Below, piece after piece: positions 1 to 11,479 of a stretch of 64,000 nt of DNA (positions within the stretch are counted from its first letter, which is position 1; every line of letters starts with the position of its first letter). The DNA is taken from assembly GCF_000002235.5 (NCBI RefSeq), contig NW_022145604.1, positions 26,772,291 through 26,836,290 of the forward strand, in the 5' to 3' direction. Under the pieces are notes generated by a model, which made no database searches, was not told the DNA's origin, and saw only the letters and a program-made list of their open reading frames with translations. Source of the DNA: Strongylocentrotus purpuratus (taxonomy: Eukaryota > Echinodermata > Echinoidea > Camarodonta > Strongylocentrotidae). The position numbers were made by a program, and so were the translations under genes.

Positions 1-59
1 ATTCCACACCGTTTCTTTCACAATGCAATCGCATGACCAGAACTCAACTTCATCTTTAA
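1..59 (-). mobile_element. TTAA-flanked MITE (family A), partial, cut by the window start
   Basis: The first 59 bases match the terminal part of the elements at 59791-60179 and 62245-62632, including the run from ATTCCACA through CATGACCAGAACTCAAC to the closing TTAA at 56-59. Only this end is inside the window. The family is non-autonomous: no coding sequence is seen in any copy. Flanking TTAA suggests a piggyBac- or Kolobok-type transposase acting in trans; that assignment is inference. Confidence 0.75.
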
Positions 60-400
60 CCGTAAGTTCCTATTAATAGAACAAAGTTTATAGACAATAG
101 ACACATTGAAGGAAAGAGGAAAATTTCACGGATTTTATTCCGAGTAATTTAACAAATAAGAACAGCCAATATGATTATATTATATAAATCAAGCAGCATC
201 ATACATGGTGGGACCACACTTGTCATATTCATCAGAAAGGATGATATTTTAGCAGACGTGTAATGAGTAAGGAAGTCGTGAGGTATCTGTCCTATACCTA
301 CTTTAGGTTTGACCGGCTTTTAGGTTGTGGGACAGTGTATGCACGAAAGATAGAAAAGAAAGATCAATATGTCTGCTTCAATAAATACTGCCGATTACAA
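60..400. other. Unassigned AT-rich sequence
   Basis: I see no gene, tandem array or terminal inverted repeat between the end of the first MITE and the purine-rich array that follows. Confidence 0.4.
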
Positions 401-1900
401 ACGAAATTAGTGGGAGAAGGAAAGAAGAAGGGGTAACTATCCCCCAGTAGATGTGTCATCCACGATTACGGTGCTATAAATCCAATTAGGTTCATCACTT
501 TATCTAACACCCACAAGTTGAAACGTTGCGAGAGAAGGAAGAGGAGGGGTGCCATTCGCACCTTTCATTGGGCAGTTATACCTCTGTGATACAATTTATC
601 CCCTTCCGATAGATACGGGCCTAAACTAATTGCTCATCTTGCATTTTCGTTTCATCATGTGAATACATGTTTTCAATCAGGGAAGCATGTATCCATGCAA
701 GCTTATTTCCTTCATGAACAAAGGTGTTATAATTATTGTCTGCGAGAGGGAGATGAGGAGGGCGGGTGCTAGGCCTCTCAACGCTGCGATTCATCATCCT
801 CTGTCTGATACAAATACTAGGAATAAGAGAAAGAATGGAGTAAGGAACTAGTCATCATCCGTAGTTTACCTTTAATCATCTTGTAATTGTGTACACATCA
901 ATTCATGCAATGGTTTAATCCTTAAAAAAAAAACCCCAAATGTTTGAGAGCAGGAAGGGAAAGGCTGGGGTGTCGGCCGTGTTCCTTTTTAAACTGCTGC
1001 ACCTTTCTATGTTGCACTTCATGACCTTCCGTTTTACATTTAATGTGTTAGAGAATTAGAGAAATAGGAAGGGTGGATGTTTTCCCCCTCCTTTAATGCT
1101 AACATGTACTCCTTTCGTCCCTTTCAATTCGCTACATAAGGTGTAAGAAGAGGAAGGAAAATGGGTGAGGGGATGGGGGAGGGGTGTCGACCCCACATTT
1201 CTTGATCAGATACATCTACCAGCAATGCAATTCGTCACCTTCTACTGCGAGTGGGAGGTGTAAAGGAAGGAAGATGTGGGGGCAGGATGCCAACCCCATC
1301 ATTCCTTTATATTAGCCCATCCCTCTCTATGCTTACAATTATTGATCACATCCCGTTACTTGCGAAAGTGGAAAAAATGAGAGTTGAAGGGAGGGGGGGG
1401 GGGGGGGGTCGGTCGCACCCTCAGACATTTCTTCGGAGCAAATTATCACATTCCGTTGCCAAGGAAAAGTATCCTAGAATGAGAGAAAGGGGGATGGGGG
1501 TGTGGTGCCCTCCTGTATCAGATACACTTCTCTGTCGTGAAGGAAATTGTTTGAGCAGAAGGAGAGGAGAGAATGGGTCTTGGTCCAAGCCTTCCTGAAC
1601 TGGTACAACCCACTCCGCTTGCAATATAGATAATAATAATAATAATAATATTCCGTGTTTATATAGCGCTCAATACATCGATACAACGATATGCTCAAGC
1701 GCTTTAATGATATAGTATAACCTCGGTCATCGGATTCAGGCTTACCCGCACACAATGTATGCACATTTTCCACTCCCTGGGGAGCATTCCTTCAATTACG
1801 AACAAAGGGTTTGAGGAAAGAAGAGGGTAGGAGGGGAGTCTTCTCTACCCCTCCTTCTATAACGGCGACCCCTCTCTTCGCTGGCAATTCATCAGTCCTT
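400..1900. repeat. Highly diverged tandem array, monomer roughly 100 bp, interrupted by a SINE
   Basis: A recurring theme is visible at about 400, 520, 735, 935, 1048, 1140, 1245, 1362, 1459, 1530 and 1805. Each unit has a short 'gcgagagaaggaag'-like purine block, then a G-rich run with 'ggggtg', then a pyrimidine 'cgaccccacctttc'-like block, often followed by 'atcagataca' and 'caattcatcacctt'. Identity between units is low and spacing is uneven (about 90-210 bp), so this is read by eye and not aligned. A SINE tail interrupts it at 1628-1797. Open frames here (for example 1251-1598 and 1811-2161) look like by-products of the repeat. Confidence 0.5.
1628..1797 (-). mobile_element. tRNA-type SINE, 3' portion only
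   Basis: Read on the minus strand, this ends in an (ATT)n tail (1628-1650) preceded by a GAGCGCTATATAAACACGG-like tail and, further in, a body that matches the SINE at 27408-27990 (AAGCGCTTTA..., GGTCA.TGGATTCA, CCCGCACACA). The tRNA-like head is missing, so the copy is 5'-truncated. It sits inside the tandem array around it. Confidence 0.7.
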
Positions 1901-2169
1901 CCGTTTCTAACAAGCAGCTACCGAGTGTGGTATTTACCGAGGAACTGCCTAATTGGGTCTCATGTTTGCTTCGGTAAAGACCCTGGAGGAGGAGTGAAGG
2001 ATCATCAAACATGGTCAGCTTCTCGTCTCGGTAAACGAGTAAACGTCAGAGTTTCTCTCCTCAGCCTCTACATTAAACATTTGCATAATGAACAGAGAAG
2101 ACACGGCCAGTTCGAACCTGTTAAAAGGGGGGCACTGCCCTTCTCAGAAAATAGGAAGTGAATGCCCCC

Positions 2170-2907
2170 AATATTAAACAAAAACAAGTATTTACAGTTC
2201 TCATTTCAAGTTTGTTTATTCTGTAGAAAAATATATTTTAGTCTTCAGGAAGCATTTCCGTTACCTTTCATCGTACCTGTTGAATCTAAATAAGCCTTTC
2301 TTGTCCCAAATTAGTAGTCCATCTACGAAGCCAACGCTTCTAATCAAAATAAAACTGTCAATGATTTTATTTTTTAGTGTTGTTGTATTTCAGTTTAAAA
2401 AAGACCAGTTTTAGCCCTTACGAACTTGTTTTATTTATTAGCTAGCTTCAAAATCTTGAGGTTGTTATTCAAAATGTTTGCCTTTCCATGTAGAAATAGA
2501 CGATGCACAACAAACATGGATTTGCTTTCAACTCAAACGAAAAAGGGTTCGATTTCTAACTAACACTGCCTGACTGTTGAAACCCATAAATAATAGTTAT
2601 TTTGGCAACTTTCGTGGGCGGATATACTTGGAAAGTAACGAAGCAAAAACAGTTCTGACTATTTTAATGGGATACAATAATAAAGGGCAAAATTTACATT
2701 TCCAGTGTGTAATACATGTAAATCTTAACTTTCATTCATCTTTTACTAGAAAATGAAATAAGAATATTATTTGAAATCCCCACTCATGACGAGAACAGCG
2801 CTCTTCTTTCTACAGAATTGCCGATCAAAAATCACGACGTCATTGATCCTTGCTGTTTCGGAGTTAATACATATATGTAGATATACAGTAGGCTTGCGGG
2901 TGCACCA

Positions 2908-2910
<3 letters not shown>
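2170..2910. other. Unassigned AT-rich sequence
   Basis: No supported gene or repeat structure. All reading frames are short and interrupted. Confidence 0.4.

Positions 2911-2917
<7 letters not shown>

Positions 2918-2962
<45 letters not shown>
2918..2962. repeat. (GA)n microsatellite
   Basis: About 22 uninterrupted GA dinucleotides on the plus strand. The Arg-Glu repeat read through it in open frames is an artefact. Confidence 0.95.
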
Positions 2963-2968
<6 letters not shown>

Positions 2969-3184
2969 GATGTAGATGTATGTAGATGTCTTTACTTTTT
3001 CGCTCTTGCTTGGATCAGAAATAGAATATGCAATCTGATACGAGATAGTCTTCCTTATCGTACCGCCGGCAAGTGCGTGACAGGGGCGTCAACCTTAGGG
3101 TATTCGGGTAGTAGTACATCCCTCCTTGCCCGAGATTATCTTCTCAAAACCTGTTGAATATACATACCTTGTGAGGAGAGGAAG

Positions 3185-3640
3185 CGGATATGTATATAAA
3201 AGGAGGGAAAGAAAGAGATAAATAAAGAGATGAAGATAGAAACAGAGATTGAGATAGAGATTAAGAGATATGAAGAGATAGGGATACATAGAGATAGAGA
3301 TAGTGACAGAGACAGAGATCTAGAAAGATCTTGCATATACATATAAGAATTTAGAGAGATGGAGATAGAGACAGAGATAAAGAGATAATGAGAGACAGAG
3401 ACAGAAATACAGGGATATAGAGATATAGAGGGATAGGAATATCTATATTTAGTGACATAATTCGTCGCTGTTTTCACGAAGTGACGGTAGTGAAAAAAAA
3501 AATTGCATTCACTTTGCGTTACGATTTTCCTCACTACCGTCACTTCGTGAAAACAAGGACAGAGACAAGGATATATAACATATAGAGAGATAAAGAGATA
3601 GGGATTGAAGGAAAAAGAGATATAAATGTAGAGATAGCTT

Positions 3641-3684
<44 letters not shown>

Positions 3685-3937
3685 CAGAGACAGAGACAGA
3701 AATACAGAGATATAGAGATATAGAGGGATAGGAATATCTATATTTAGTGACATATATATAAAGAGAGATAGAGATATATTTATATAACATATAGAGAGAT
3801 AAAGAGACAAGGATATAGGGACAGGGATAGGGACAGGAATGAAGATAGAGATACATATATATTCATATAATATAGAAGGAGATATGGGGATATAAAAAGG
3901 AAAAAAAGATAAATAAAGGTAGAGATAGGTTCAAAGG

Positions 3938-3994
<57 letters not shown>

Positions 3995-4042
3995 GGGGAG
4001 AACGTGAGACATAAAGAGAGAGAGAGAGAGAGAGAGAGAGAC
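3185..4042. repeat. Purine-rich GA/GATA simple-repeat field
   Basis: Long irregular stretches of (GA)n, GAGATA and GACAGA, with pure (GA)n at about 3647-3682, 3943-3984 and 4015-4040 and a G-run at 3985-3999. A block of about 70 bp at 3389-3457 is repeated at 3675-3745 with near identity. Minus-strand frames give long Ser-Leu-Tyr repeats that are not proteins. Confidence 0.9.
3459..3560 (+). mobile_element. Short perfect-hairpin MITE (family H), copy 1
   Basis: A 102-bp palindromic element whose arms read TTTTCACGAAGTGACGGTAG and its complement, continuing to a 23-bp perfect stem and about 35 bp with mismatches. The loop is A/T-rich, about 35 bp. A second copy lies at 59176-59280 in the opposite orientation and is nearly identical (one base difference plus homopolymer length). 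It lies between the two halves of a GA-field block whose other copy (3675-3790) lacks it, giving an approximate empty site. No coding capacity. Confidence 0.85.
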
Positions 4043-4440
4043 GCTTGAGGGGATCTGCCTCAAAGCTTTGGAATACCGCTTGCAAGACATTTTTGGATTC
4101 TTATATTCATAGAACAATTTAATCTGGAAAACCACCTGTACAAAATAGGAGACCCCGAACAAAGAAATTTAAACCAACTAGGGGGGTATGTTGGCAGTGA
4201 AAACACGGTAAAAATGGTTGTAAAAATGCTTTATGAGATATGATCTATAAGAGTATGGCATTTATAGTGCATATATATTATATATGATCTTAGATTTAAT
4301 CCTGTTTGATGTGAATTCATGATTCAGAAGCGCAATGAAAATGGGCTTCATAAAATCAAGCTTCAATTGGAATGTCACGTATAGGTATTACTCACTTCGT
4401 TCATTCTAGATCGCAAAGTAACAGTAACCATGATAACGAA
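4042..4440. other. Unassigned sequence
   Basis: Unique-looking AT-rich DNA between two microsatellites; no gene or repeat structure recognised. Confidence 0.35.
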
Positions 4441-4452
4441 GCATAAACATGG

Positions 4453-4455
<3 letters not shown>

Positions 4456-4503
<48 letters not shown>
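4456..4503. repeat. (GA)n microsatellite
   Basis: About 23 clean GA units on the plus strand, ending in a GGGGGAGAGG tail. Confidence 0.95.
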
Positions 4504-4506
<3 letters not shown>

Positions 4507-4724
4507 GAGAGGTAATCCTGGAATGCGCTTATAAAATCTAGGCAAAGGAGTTTGGTGATAATATTTGTATTCCTTCGGCCAAATGATTTAGTCATAGTAC
4601 TTTATATTTCCTAATCCACATAATTATGCGTAAGTTTCAGTAATTTTGTTACGATAACTTGGTGAGTCCAACGTCTGGTATCAAAATCTCAATAATCCGT
4701 AATCAACCTTTCGGAATAACATAA

Positions 4725-4825
4725 TAATAATAATAATACAGACATTTATAACGCGCAACATATCCACCCAGAGGGTGCTCAAGGCGCTTACAATGAGCTA
4801 TATAATATACTTAGATACAATTTTG
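4725..4825 (-). mobile_element. SINE/LINE 3' tail fragment
   Basis: (AAT)n at 4725-4738, then 'gacatttataacgcgcaaca' and 'gctcaaggcgcttacaatga'. This matches the layout of the SINE tails at 1628 and 27408 (trinucleotide tail, 'tttatatagcgc', 'caagcgcttta'). Only the 3' portion is recognisable. Confidence 0.5.
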
Positions 4826-4832
4826 CTTACAT

Positions 4833-4921
4833 TACATTATACATGGTTTAAAAAAAAGAAGGTTAAATTATACATGGCTTTAAAAAAAGAAGGTTAAATT
4901 ATACATGGTTTAAAAAAAAAA
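4833..4921. repeat. Tandem repeat, about 33-bp unit, about 2.7 copies
   Basis: The unit TTATACATGGTTTAAAAAAA followed by GAAGGTTAAA occurs at 4833, 4867 and 4899 with very few changes. Confidence 0.85.
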
Positions 4922-5019
4922 CACATTTAAACGTTTCCAAAATGTTACTGTAACACTTGTTTACTTCACACAACATTCAACTGCACATCTTACTCAGGGT
5001 TTTTGTTCCAAGCCGTGCC

Positions 5020-6850
5020 GACCCCCCCCCCCCTCTCCCCCTCCCCTCCCACCCCCTTCTGGCTAGAAATAGATACATCCCTGTCTCGGTGTCATGGTGA
5101 TTCCGAGAGTGCGTCCTGATTTGATGCAGCAAGTCTGAATTCTGATATGGAGGGTCACATTCAAGTTCATGGCTATTAAGTGTAAGAGACTCTTTAAAGT
5201 GATCCGATTGAAGAGGGATATTTCATCGAGATTTTTTGGCCACGACTAGCTATTTTACCTAGAGTGTTTTCGACTTATTGTCGATAAAAACAAACAACGA
5301 AGGGGGATATGCCTTCAGATAAAATCAATAGGTATAACCTCGATGGTTTCCCCTACATGTGATGGCGTTATGCAAGACATTGAAGAAGAAAAAAAACAAA
5401 ACAAAATCAGCAACAAAGTGAAGCAGAGTTCTGCCACTCTTACCTCTTTGTTCTGGTGTATGAATTAGAATTGAAATTACAAATAAAGAGTAAAATCGAT
5501 AAATGAGTATATAAATGATTTTACGTCATAAATATATGGCTGCAGAAGAGGAAGGCCTACTGCATTATCATCAAAAGGATGTACTGTATTTATGAATAGA
5601 AATATTGAAGCAGTCTGGAAAGCCCACGTTATGGGTTGACATTTGTGATGTAATGAGTTTCGGGATAAAAGCTTATTTTGAAAGAAATCATTATGTAAAA
5701 CCTCGGCTGTCCCAGTTATCATGATCCTTAAATTTCGAAACCACAAACTAATATGGCACAAATATTCCTCAAATATTATAATATGATTTGGAAATGTACA
5801 AGACCTGATGCATAATGCATATTCTTAAAGTTTACTCCATATATCGAGATCTATTTCACGTTCATCATGTTTTGATATTTGCAGCAGCTGTTATTTTTTT
5901 CTCTCTGGGGTGGTTGTTGACTTTCTGTCCTGAAGCTAAGTCCTTTTTAATGATATTCCGCATCGTCATTTAGGAGCTTACATGTCTTAACATATATTTT
6001 AGTATCACTAAGAGGATGGCAGACATTCATGTCGTTACTTTGGTGTGTTTCAGATTGAAATTGTAAAAATTTAATTTCATAATCGCGCCCAAGCACACGG
6101 TAAAATGACCGCAATTTCTTCCCTTCAGTCCCATCCATGCATTGCGGTGTCTGCTTCTTGCGTATAGGTGCTACTAAGACCGGTTTTAGCACATCAGAGA
6201 AGCGGTTGTTGATTCAGATTAGCATGTAGGGAATAATCTTGTTGTTTCAATGAACTCTGGGACGATCAGCGAGGCAGAGGGCTGGATGACGTCAGTAATG
6301 TCGTCGTGAATATCTATCAGCGTGATCAATGGTCTGCGTTGGAATCCAGATTTATGGTCCAGATGCTATTAGGTCCTATAAAGCCTCCTTTTCCCGCATC
6401 TTTTGAATCGATGCTGATATGTCAGCGGATTAGCTGACGACGAGTGCTCGTCCCCCCATCCCCATTGGAATGGGGGGAATGGGAACATAATTGGGGAAAG
6501 AGAGAAAACAGGAAAGGGGGAGGCTACATAAAAAGAGGATGGTACGACCACTTTGTATAAGCCTGCCTCGTCCAGATTCTGAACGTTTTTTAAACGATTT
6601 GTTCTTCACTGATCTTTGTCCCTATCCCACACAGAACGCGATCCCCGGCATGAAAGAAATTTCTTCATTTTAGCGTTTGGGTTGTGTCATGTTCTCAGCC
6701 AGAGCCATCTTCTACACTCATTCACAACTCGGATATTCTTTTGCTTTGTGGTTGCCCAGCAAAGCAGTATTCGTCATATTGTGCCAAACTTGGCTCAACT
6801 CTCCGATTGAATGGCTCAGTTCTCAGTGAATTGGGCGACACGGAAGCAGT
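5020..6850. other. Low-complexity C tract, then unassigned sequence
   Basis: A C-rich run at 5020-5056, then unique-looking DNA. The short open frames at 5477-5761, 5947-6192 and 6369-6551 have no recognisable domain, splice context or codon texture, and I do not call them. Confidence 0.4.
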
Positions 6851-6854
6851 CCAG

Positions 6855-7000
6855 GTACCCGTTTCACAAAGCCTTTTTTCAATGACAAATGACAAAGATC
6901 AGTGACAAATCTGCTGATAACCAATCAGAAGCAAGGACTTCAGTAGCTTATAACAAAAACTGTCATTTGTCACTGATGACAAGTTTTGTGAAACGCCCCC
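6855..7000. mobile_element. CGTTTCACAAAG MITE (family C), copy 1
   Basis: Ends read CCCGTTTCACAAAG and CTTTTGTGAAACGCCCCC, i.e. terminal inverted repeats of about 18 bp. The interior has 'ctgctgataaccaatcagaa', 'agtagcttataacaa' and 'tcatttgtcactgatgac', shared with the copies at 10517-10643 and 24580-24724. Non-coding. This copy has a small internal duplication of 'gacaaatgacaaa' type. Confidence 0.85.
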
Positions 7001-7004
7001 AGGC

Positions 7005-8130
7005 AGTAGAGTAAAACTCTCTCCCACTCGACGCTCTTTTTCTTTCGCATTCCACACGATTATTGGTCCCTTGAAAACTTTTAAACTTTGAATGTTTAGG
7101 CAATGAATAATTAATAAGTAGGAATAATATGAATATACGATATAGTTGATGATGGATATGAATGAATTTAACATAATCCCCACACGAACAAAACAAAGAA
7201 AATTATAACTTTTGATGGTGTTTGCTGAAAACAAGGATGATACGTAGATCTGGTTTAAATTAATTTTCAAACAATTTTTTTTTCTTCTTCATTTGATTGT
7301 CATAGATATTCAATAGAACAGAATGATTTCCACATTTTTTCCAAACAATGATTTGAGATAATGCCTGCAAGTACTAACACACATACAGTTAGTCAGCTCA
7401 TGCATATTTAAGCGGTGGATTTTAAGTTTACAACCCTTTTCTTAAAAAAATTCAACCTCCTTAAAAATATTTCTGAAATGTCATTGCCAATAACTTGTGT
7501 TGATTGGTATAATGAATTGCTTTTTGGTTAATTAATTTATTTATTTATTGACTCATACATTTATTCATTCCCTCATTTCGGTTGAATAATTGCATATTCC
7601 TTCAGAACAGTCCGAAATCTGAATATATGAAATACACGTATTTCACGTATAACAAAATATATTATCATAAAATAGACAAAGGTTTCAATCTTTGAATATC
7701 ACAATTTAATGTTATAAATAAGTTAGGGTGGTTGAATTTGTAAAAGTTGTGTTCCTATCTCGTGACCATAATCCCTCCAACGGATTTTATTCTAAAGGGC
7801 TGATTAACTATCCCTTTTCTGGTCCTGAATCGAGCCAAATATTTTCACTAGCAACTTTTCTTCTGTCAGTGTACGTTCCACTCTTTCTAATCGCTAATGA
7901 CGTCACGGTTGCATAAAAATAACAATGATAGTCATCAACTTTGAAAACAATCAAGGAATTGTTATTCTCTAAAGATCTCTCATTTATATGGACCTACTGT
8001 CTACGTACTTAAGGCCACTTAGTCGAGTGATACTCCGGTAGGAATCTCTGAATAGCATCTTAGATAATTCCCAATATCAATTAACGGATTAAGAGTGACT
8101 GCGTTGTTAATGGTATTATCCTATAGCCGA
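7005..8130. other. Unassigned AT-rich sequence
   Basis: No gene or repeat structure recognised. TTTATT-type simple sequence near 7530-7570. Confidence 0.35.
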
Positions 8131-8135
8131 TGTAA

Positions 8136-8429
8136 ATGCTTGTGATTGGAGATAGATCATTGCTGTTGAGCCGGTCAGGTTCGAAGCGTTTAATAAATCA
8201 AGAAAGCGTTAGAAAAACAGAACTTGTGGACGATATAGCGGCATTTCGACTCCCGCGAGAATATGACTTATTTATGTACGAACCTGGCAAAGTGACCGGG
8301 ACTCGAGGAGAGGGAGACTGGAGAGGCGCCGATGAACAGACATTATGGCCTGATGCTATCCCGTATGGAAAACGAATTCGCCCTGTGGCTTTCGATCATG
8401 TCCATCTCTTCAGATTCCAGGGTGATTAA
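8136..8429 (+). CDS. Candidate coding exon, unknown protein
   Basis: A 97-codon open frame in a locally GC-richer pocket. It starts MLVIGDRSLLLSRSG and ends near FDHVHLFRFQGD, with even codon use and few low-complexity residues. Near its end is CAGG|GTGATT (about 8423-8429), a plausible splice donor, so the real exon may stop just before the stop codon. The piece LWPDAIPYGKR faintly recalls the LWP..IPY start of mature astacin proteases, but the following residues do not fit and no HExxH motif is present, so I assign no function. It lies just upstream of a TTAA element. It could equally be a chance open frame. Confidence 0.25.
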   Translation: MLVIGDRSLLLSRSGSKRLINQESVRKTELVDDIAAFRLPREYDLFMYEPGKVTGTRGEGDWRGADEQTLWPDAIPYGKRIRPVAFDHVHLFRFQGD

Positions 8430-8465
8430 GATGATTTCATTTCTCTTTTCCCACTGTATTTTCTC

Positions 8466-8974
8466 TTAAAGTGACTCGGTAACATTGTTGAAGGTTGTAT
8501 GAACTGTTACTTATTAAATTCCTTTTACAGTACTAACCCTCTAACATGCGAACAATTCTGAAAACATTCTCAAACCACAAAGATTTGTATGGTTTTCTTT
8601 GAGGCGTCACTGTGTGACATCCTTTAACTATAAATTCTCCCAACTATTTTTGAATTTTCCCAACCGTTTTTCCATGAAAATAAGACATAAGACAGGCTTA
8701 TTAAAATCTGTCAACACTTAAGTGTCTGGAATGGTATATATAGAGCCAACTCATTGCTTTGTGACGATTGACATTCGCCTAAAATGTAATTCAATTGTAA
8801 TAATATAGTTGAGAGGATTAAGGAATCAATCAGATCATTTTCCCCAATAATTGTATAATTAACAAGCATGGTCTGCTTTCACTCAAACTTTCAGATTATC
8901 TATAATTCTAGCGTTGGAGCCACTACCTTGGCACCATTTTCTCTCAACTGAACAATGTTACCAAGTTCCTTTAA
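8466..8974 (+). mobile_element. TTAA-flanked MITE (family B2), copy 1
   Basis: Begins TTAAAGTGACTCGGTAACAT (8466) and ends with the near complement ATGTTACCAAGTTCCTTTAA (8974), giving inverted repeats of about 25 bp bounded by TTAA at both ends. A 5' portion of the same element is at 31092-31455, with shared stretches such as 'actatttttgaattttccca' and 'ctaaaatgtaatt'. No coding frame. TIR wording resembles the 18421/45982 family. Confidence 0.75.
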
Positions 8975-9124
8975 AGTCTTCATGATATTTTTTAACACTC
9001 TTCTTGTTTGTTACCCCTTACTTTAATTCTGTATCTTTCTTTCTCCTTTCGTCGATTTCACACACCCGCTTATATCTTGCGCTTCTTCCTCCTATATGAA
9101 TATCTACTCTTCGTTTTAATGAAT

Positions 9125-9433
9125 GTACGATTGATGCTCCTGGAACGATTCCTTTCCCGGAGATAAGATAGACACAGTCATTATCTTACAATGTTTAATT
9201 AAAAAACAACTGTCTTGCATGGAAAGTACAGAATAAGACGTGCAAGAATGAGACGCTAAATAAAGACCCTGCCCCTGCCCCTGTACGATTGATGCTCCTG
9301 GAACGATTTCTTTCCCGGAGATAAGATAGACACAGTCATTATCTTACAATGTTTAATTAAACACAAAATGTGATGCAAGAAAAGTACAGTTGAGACGTGC
9401 AAGAATGAGACGCTAAATAAAGACCCTGCCCCT
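9125..9433. repeat. Tandem duplication, two copies of about 155 bp
   Basis: Copy 1 is 9125-9282 and copy 2 is 9283-9433. Both start GTACGATTGATGCTCCTGGA and end with AATAAAGACCCTGCCCC. They differ mainly in a 20-bp middle stretch around the poly-A. Function unknown; both contain AATAAA near the unit end. Confidence 0.9.
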
Positions 9434-9709
9434 TGATCATGTAAATAATTAATGACCTTGCCTTTATGCATTTCATTCACCAAATATTACCTTCCACGGT
9501 GCTCCCCCAAGACCCTGGCGCCCCTCGATGCATGGACTTATGCTACGTCACTGAACACCTACGTCATTACCCCAACAGTGACCACTACAATCGCCTTGTT
9601 TCTGATGTAAACTGTGGTTTTTATCTCCATTTGTGCTAACCTATCACCATTTCAGGCCGATCGTAATGGTCACTCAATTTACATATACCTTGTTTGTATT
9701 CACCTTGCT

Positions 9710-10366
9710 TTAAAGGGCCCATGACATCGAAATACAAGTGTATTCCTGTTGGTGTGCGGTCCTGCATACATCTCATATTTTGATATGTAAACTTCTGAAT
9801 TTGTTTTATAGATTTTTAAATATTTTTTTAAATATTTGTTTTTCAAACTTGCTAAGCTCCTCCCCCAAAACCTCCAGATCTCATTCCCCTTGTGACATCA
9901 TTTAAAAGAGACAAAGAGTAAAATCAGTGATAAAGAGAGTCGGGTAGCGAGATGGAGAGGGATAGAGAAACTGAATGAGTCTTTCCAAAGTTAGTATTTC
10001 ATGTTTAAATAAAACACACCTAGCCATTAGTGTTTGTATTTGGATAGCTTTTTTTTAATGTATTTTTTCTAGATAATGCGAAATGTATTGAGTCATGCAT
10101 TATTCTGCATAGCACCATCATTAACTTGATAGACACAATAAATCATTACAACCATTATCCTAATCGCTGAATTCATAACTCAGAAAGACACTCAAGGACC
10201 CCATTACCATCAATCTCTATAACCATTTCTCACAGAAGTATTCAATTATACATTTAGATGGCATTAAAGAGAAACATTTATTGTTCTGAAATGTTTGACT
10301 TAACCAATAAACATAATGCACAGAACGGCTTATCCCCCATTGAGAGAACCCTACACTCTCCTTTAA
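9710..10366 (+). mobile_element. Possible TTAA-bounded element
   Basis: Starts TTAAAGGGCCCATGACATCG and ends TCTCCTTTAA. Only TTAAAGG is shared between the ends, so the inverted repeats are weak and the right boundary is a guess. Interior is AT-rich and non-coding. Confidence 0.3.
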
Positions 10367-10516
10367 ATCCAGTTGGCGCGACGGGCTTGATAATTTAAGT
10401 CAAAAAGCCTGTAAAATTTTGATAAATGGTCACCTTCCTTTGGGCATTATTCTACTCGATATAGGTGTGTTCACACTGCTAAATAATAAACATTGTGGCC
10501 ATCCATGGAACCATCT

Positions 10517-10643
10517 GGGGCCCGTTTCACAAAGCCTTATTTCAAGGCAACTCTGCTGATAACCAATTAGAAGCAAGGATTTCAGTAGCTTATAACAACA
10601 ATTGTCATTTGTCACTGATGACAAGTTTTGTGAAACGGGTCCC
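10517..10643. mobile_element. CGTTTCACAAAG MITE (family C), copy 2
   Basis: Ends GGGGCCCGTTTCACAAAGCC and GTTTTGTGAAACGGGTCCC form inverted repeats of about 20 bp. The interior matches the 6855 and 24580 copies ('ctgataaccaattagaagca', 'gtcatttgtcactgatgaca'). 127 bp, the shortest of the three. Confidence 0.88.
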
Positions 10644-10699
10644 AGGTGATGAACAAAAAAATAATGGTTATGATTAAGAGAGAATGACATTTATCAGAG

Positions 10700-10985
10700 C
10701 AACTGATGTTCGTGTGCGCAATGTTTTCTTCGGTAAGGGGACGAAACTGTCCTACTCCTCATCGCAGTGGCGCATCAAAATCGGCATCTAATTCCGTTCC
10801 ATCACATGCTTTTGCGTCGCTGATATCGCCACGCGAACGTCGTATTGGGTTTAGGACATTCCCCGCGCACTGAAATCAGACACTTGTATTTTGTATGAAG
10901 GAAAAAGATTATGTTGTGTGGACGGGCCGGGAGAGACCCTGCTCTTCCCTCTCATGAGGTGCCGTGAGTCTTTCAATCTTTCACG
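10700..10985. other. CpG-rich unassigned pocket
   Basis: More GC and CpG than its neighbours (for example around 10740-10880), with no long frame and no recognisable motif. Could hold a regulatory element; nothing in the sequence proves it. Confidence 0.2.
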
Positions 10986-11007
10986 CGCTATCTTGAGAAA
11001 GGGATCG

Positions 11008-11058
11008 GAGCGAGAGAGAGGTAGAGAGGTAGAGAGAGAGAGAGATAGAAGAAGAAAT

Positions 11059-11115
<57 letters not shown>

Positions 11116-11122
11116 GGTGCAA

Positions 11123-11156
<34 letters not shown>
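11008..11156. repeat. (GA)n microsatellite, compound
   Basis: Two long GA runs (about 11065-11110 and 11127-11154) separated by 'aaagagggtgcaagtgt', with an imperfect leader from 11008. Confidence 0.95.
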
Positions 11157-11159
<3 letters not shown>

Positions 11160-11479
11160 CGCGAAGTCAGAGTATTAAGAATGATGAATCGTTGCATTTC
11201 CCTGGCCATAATATTTCCAGATTTCTGGAGGCCCTGACAGAATGAAGAGCACATATTGAAAATGCTTTCATTCCATTTTTGTTTGGAGAGCGCATCTTTC
11301 CGGTACATTATATCCTCGAGGTATATATATACATGTATTTTCTCGGGCTAGCCAGTGATGACTTGCGAAGAAAATGCAAATTGTATGCAAAGCTGTGAGA
11401 AAAGATGTCGCTCAACATTCACCGTAAGATGAATTTTCTATTTCCTTCCCCGTTTTTACTAATTTCGCTCAACCTAATT

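Noticed and set aside
8330-8372. Astacin protease domain
   Set aside because: Only LWPDAIPY resembles the family; no HExxH motif and the neighbouring residues do not fit.
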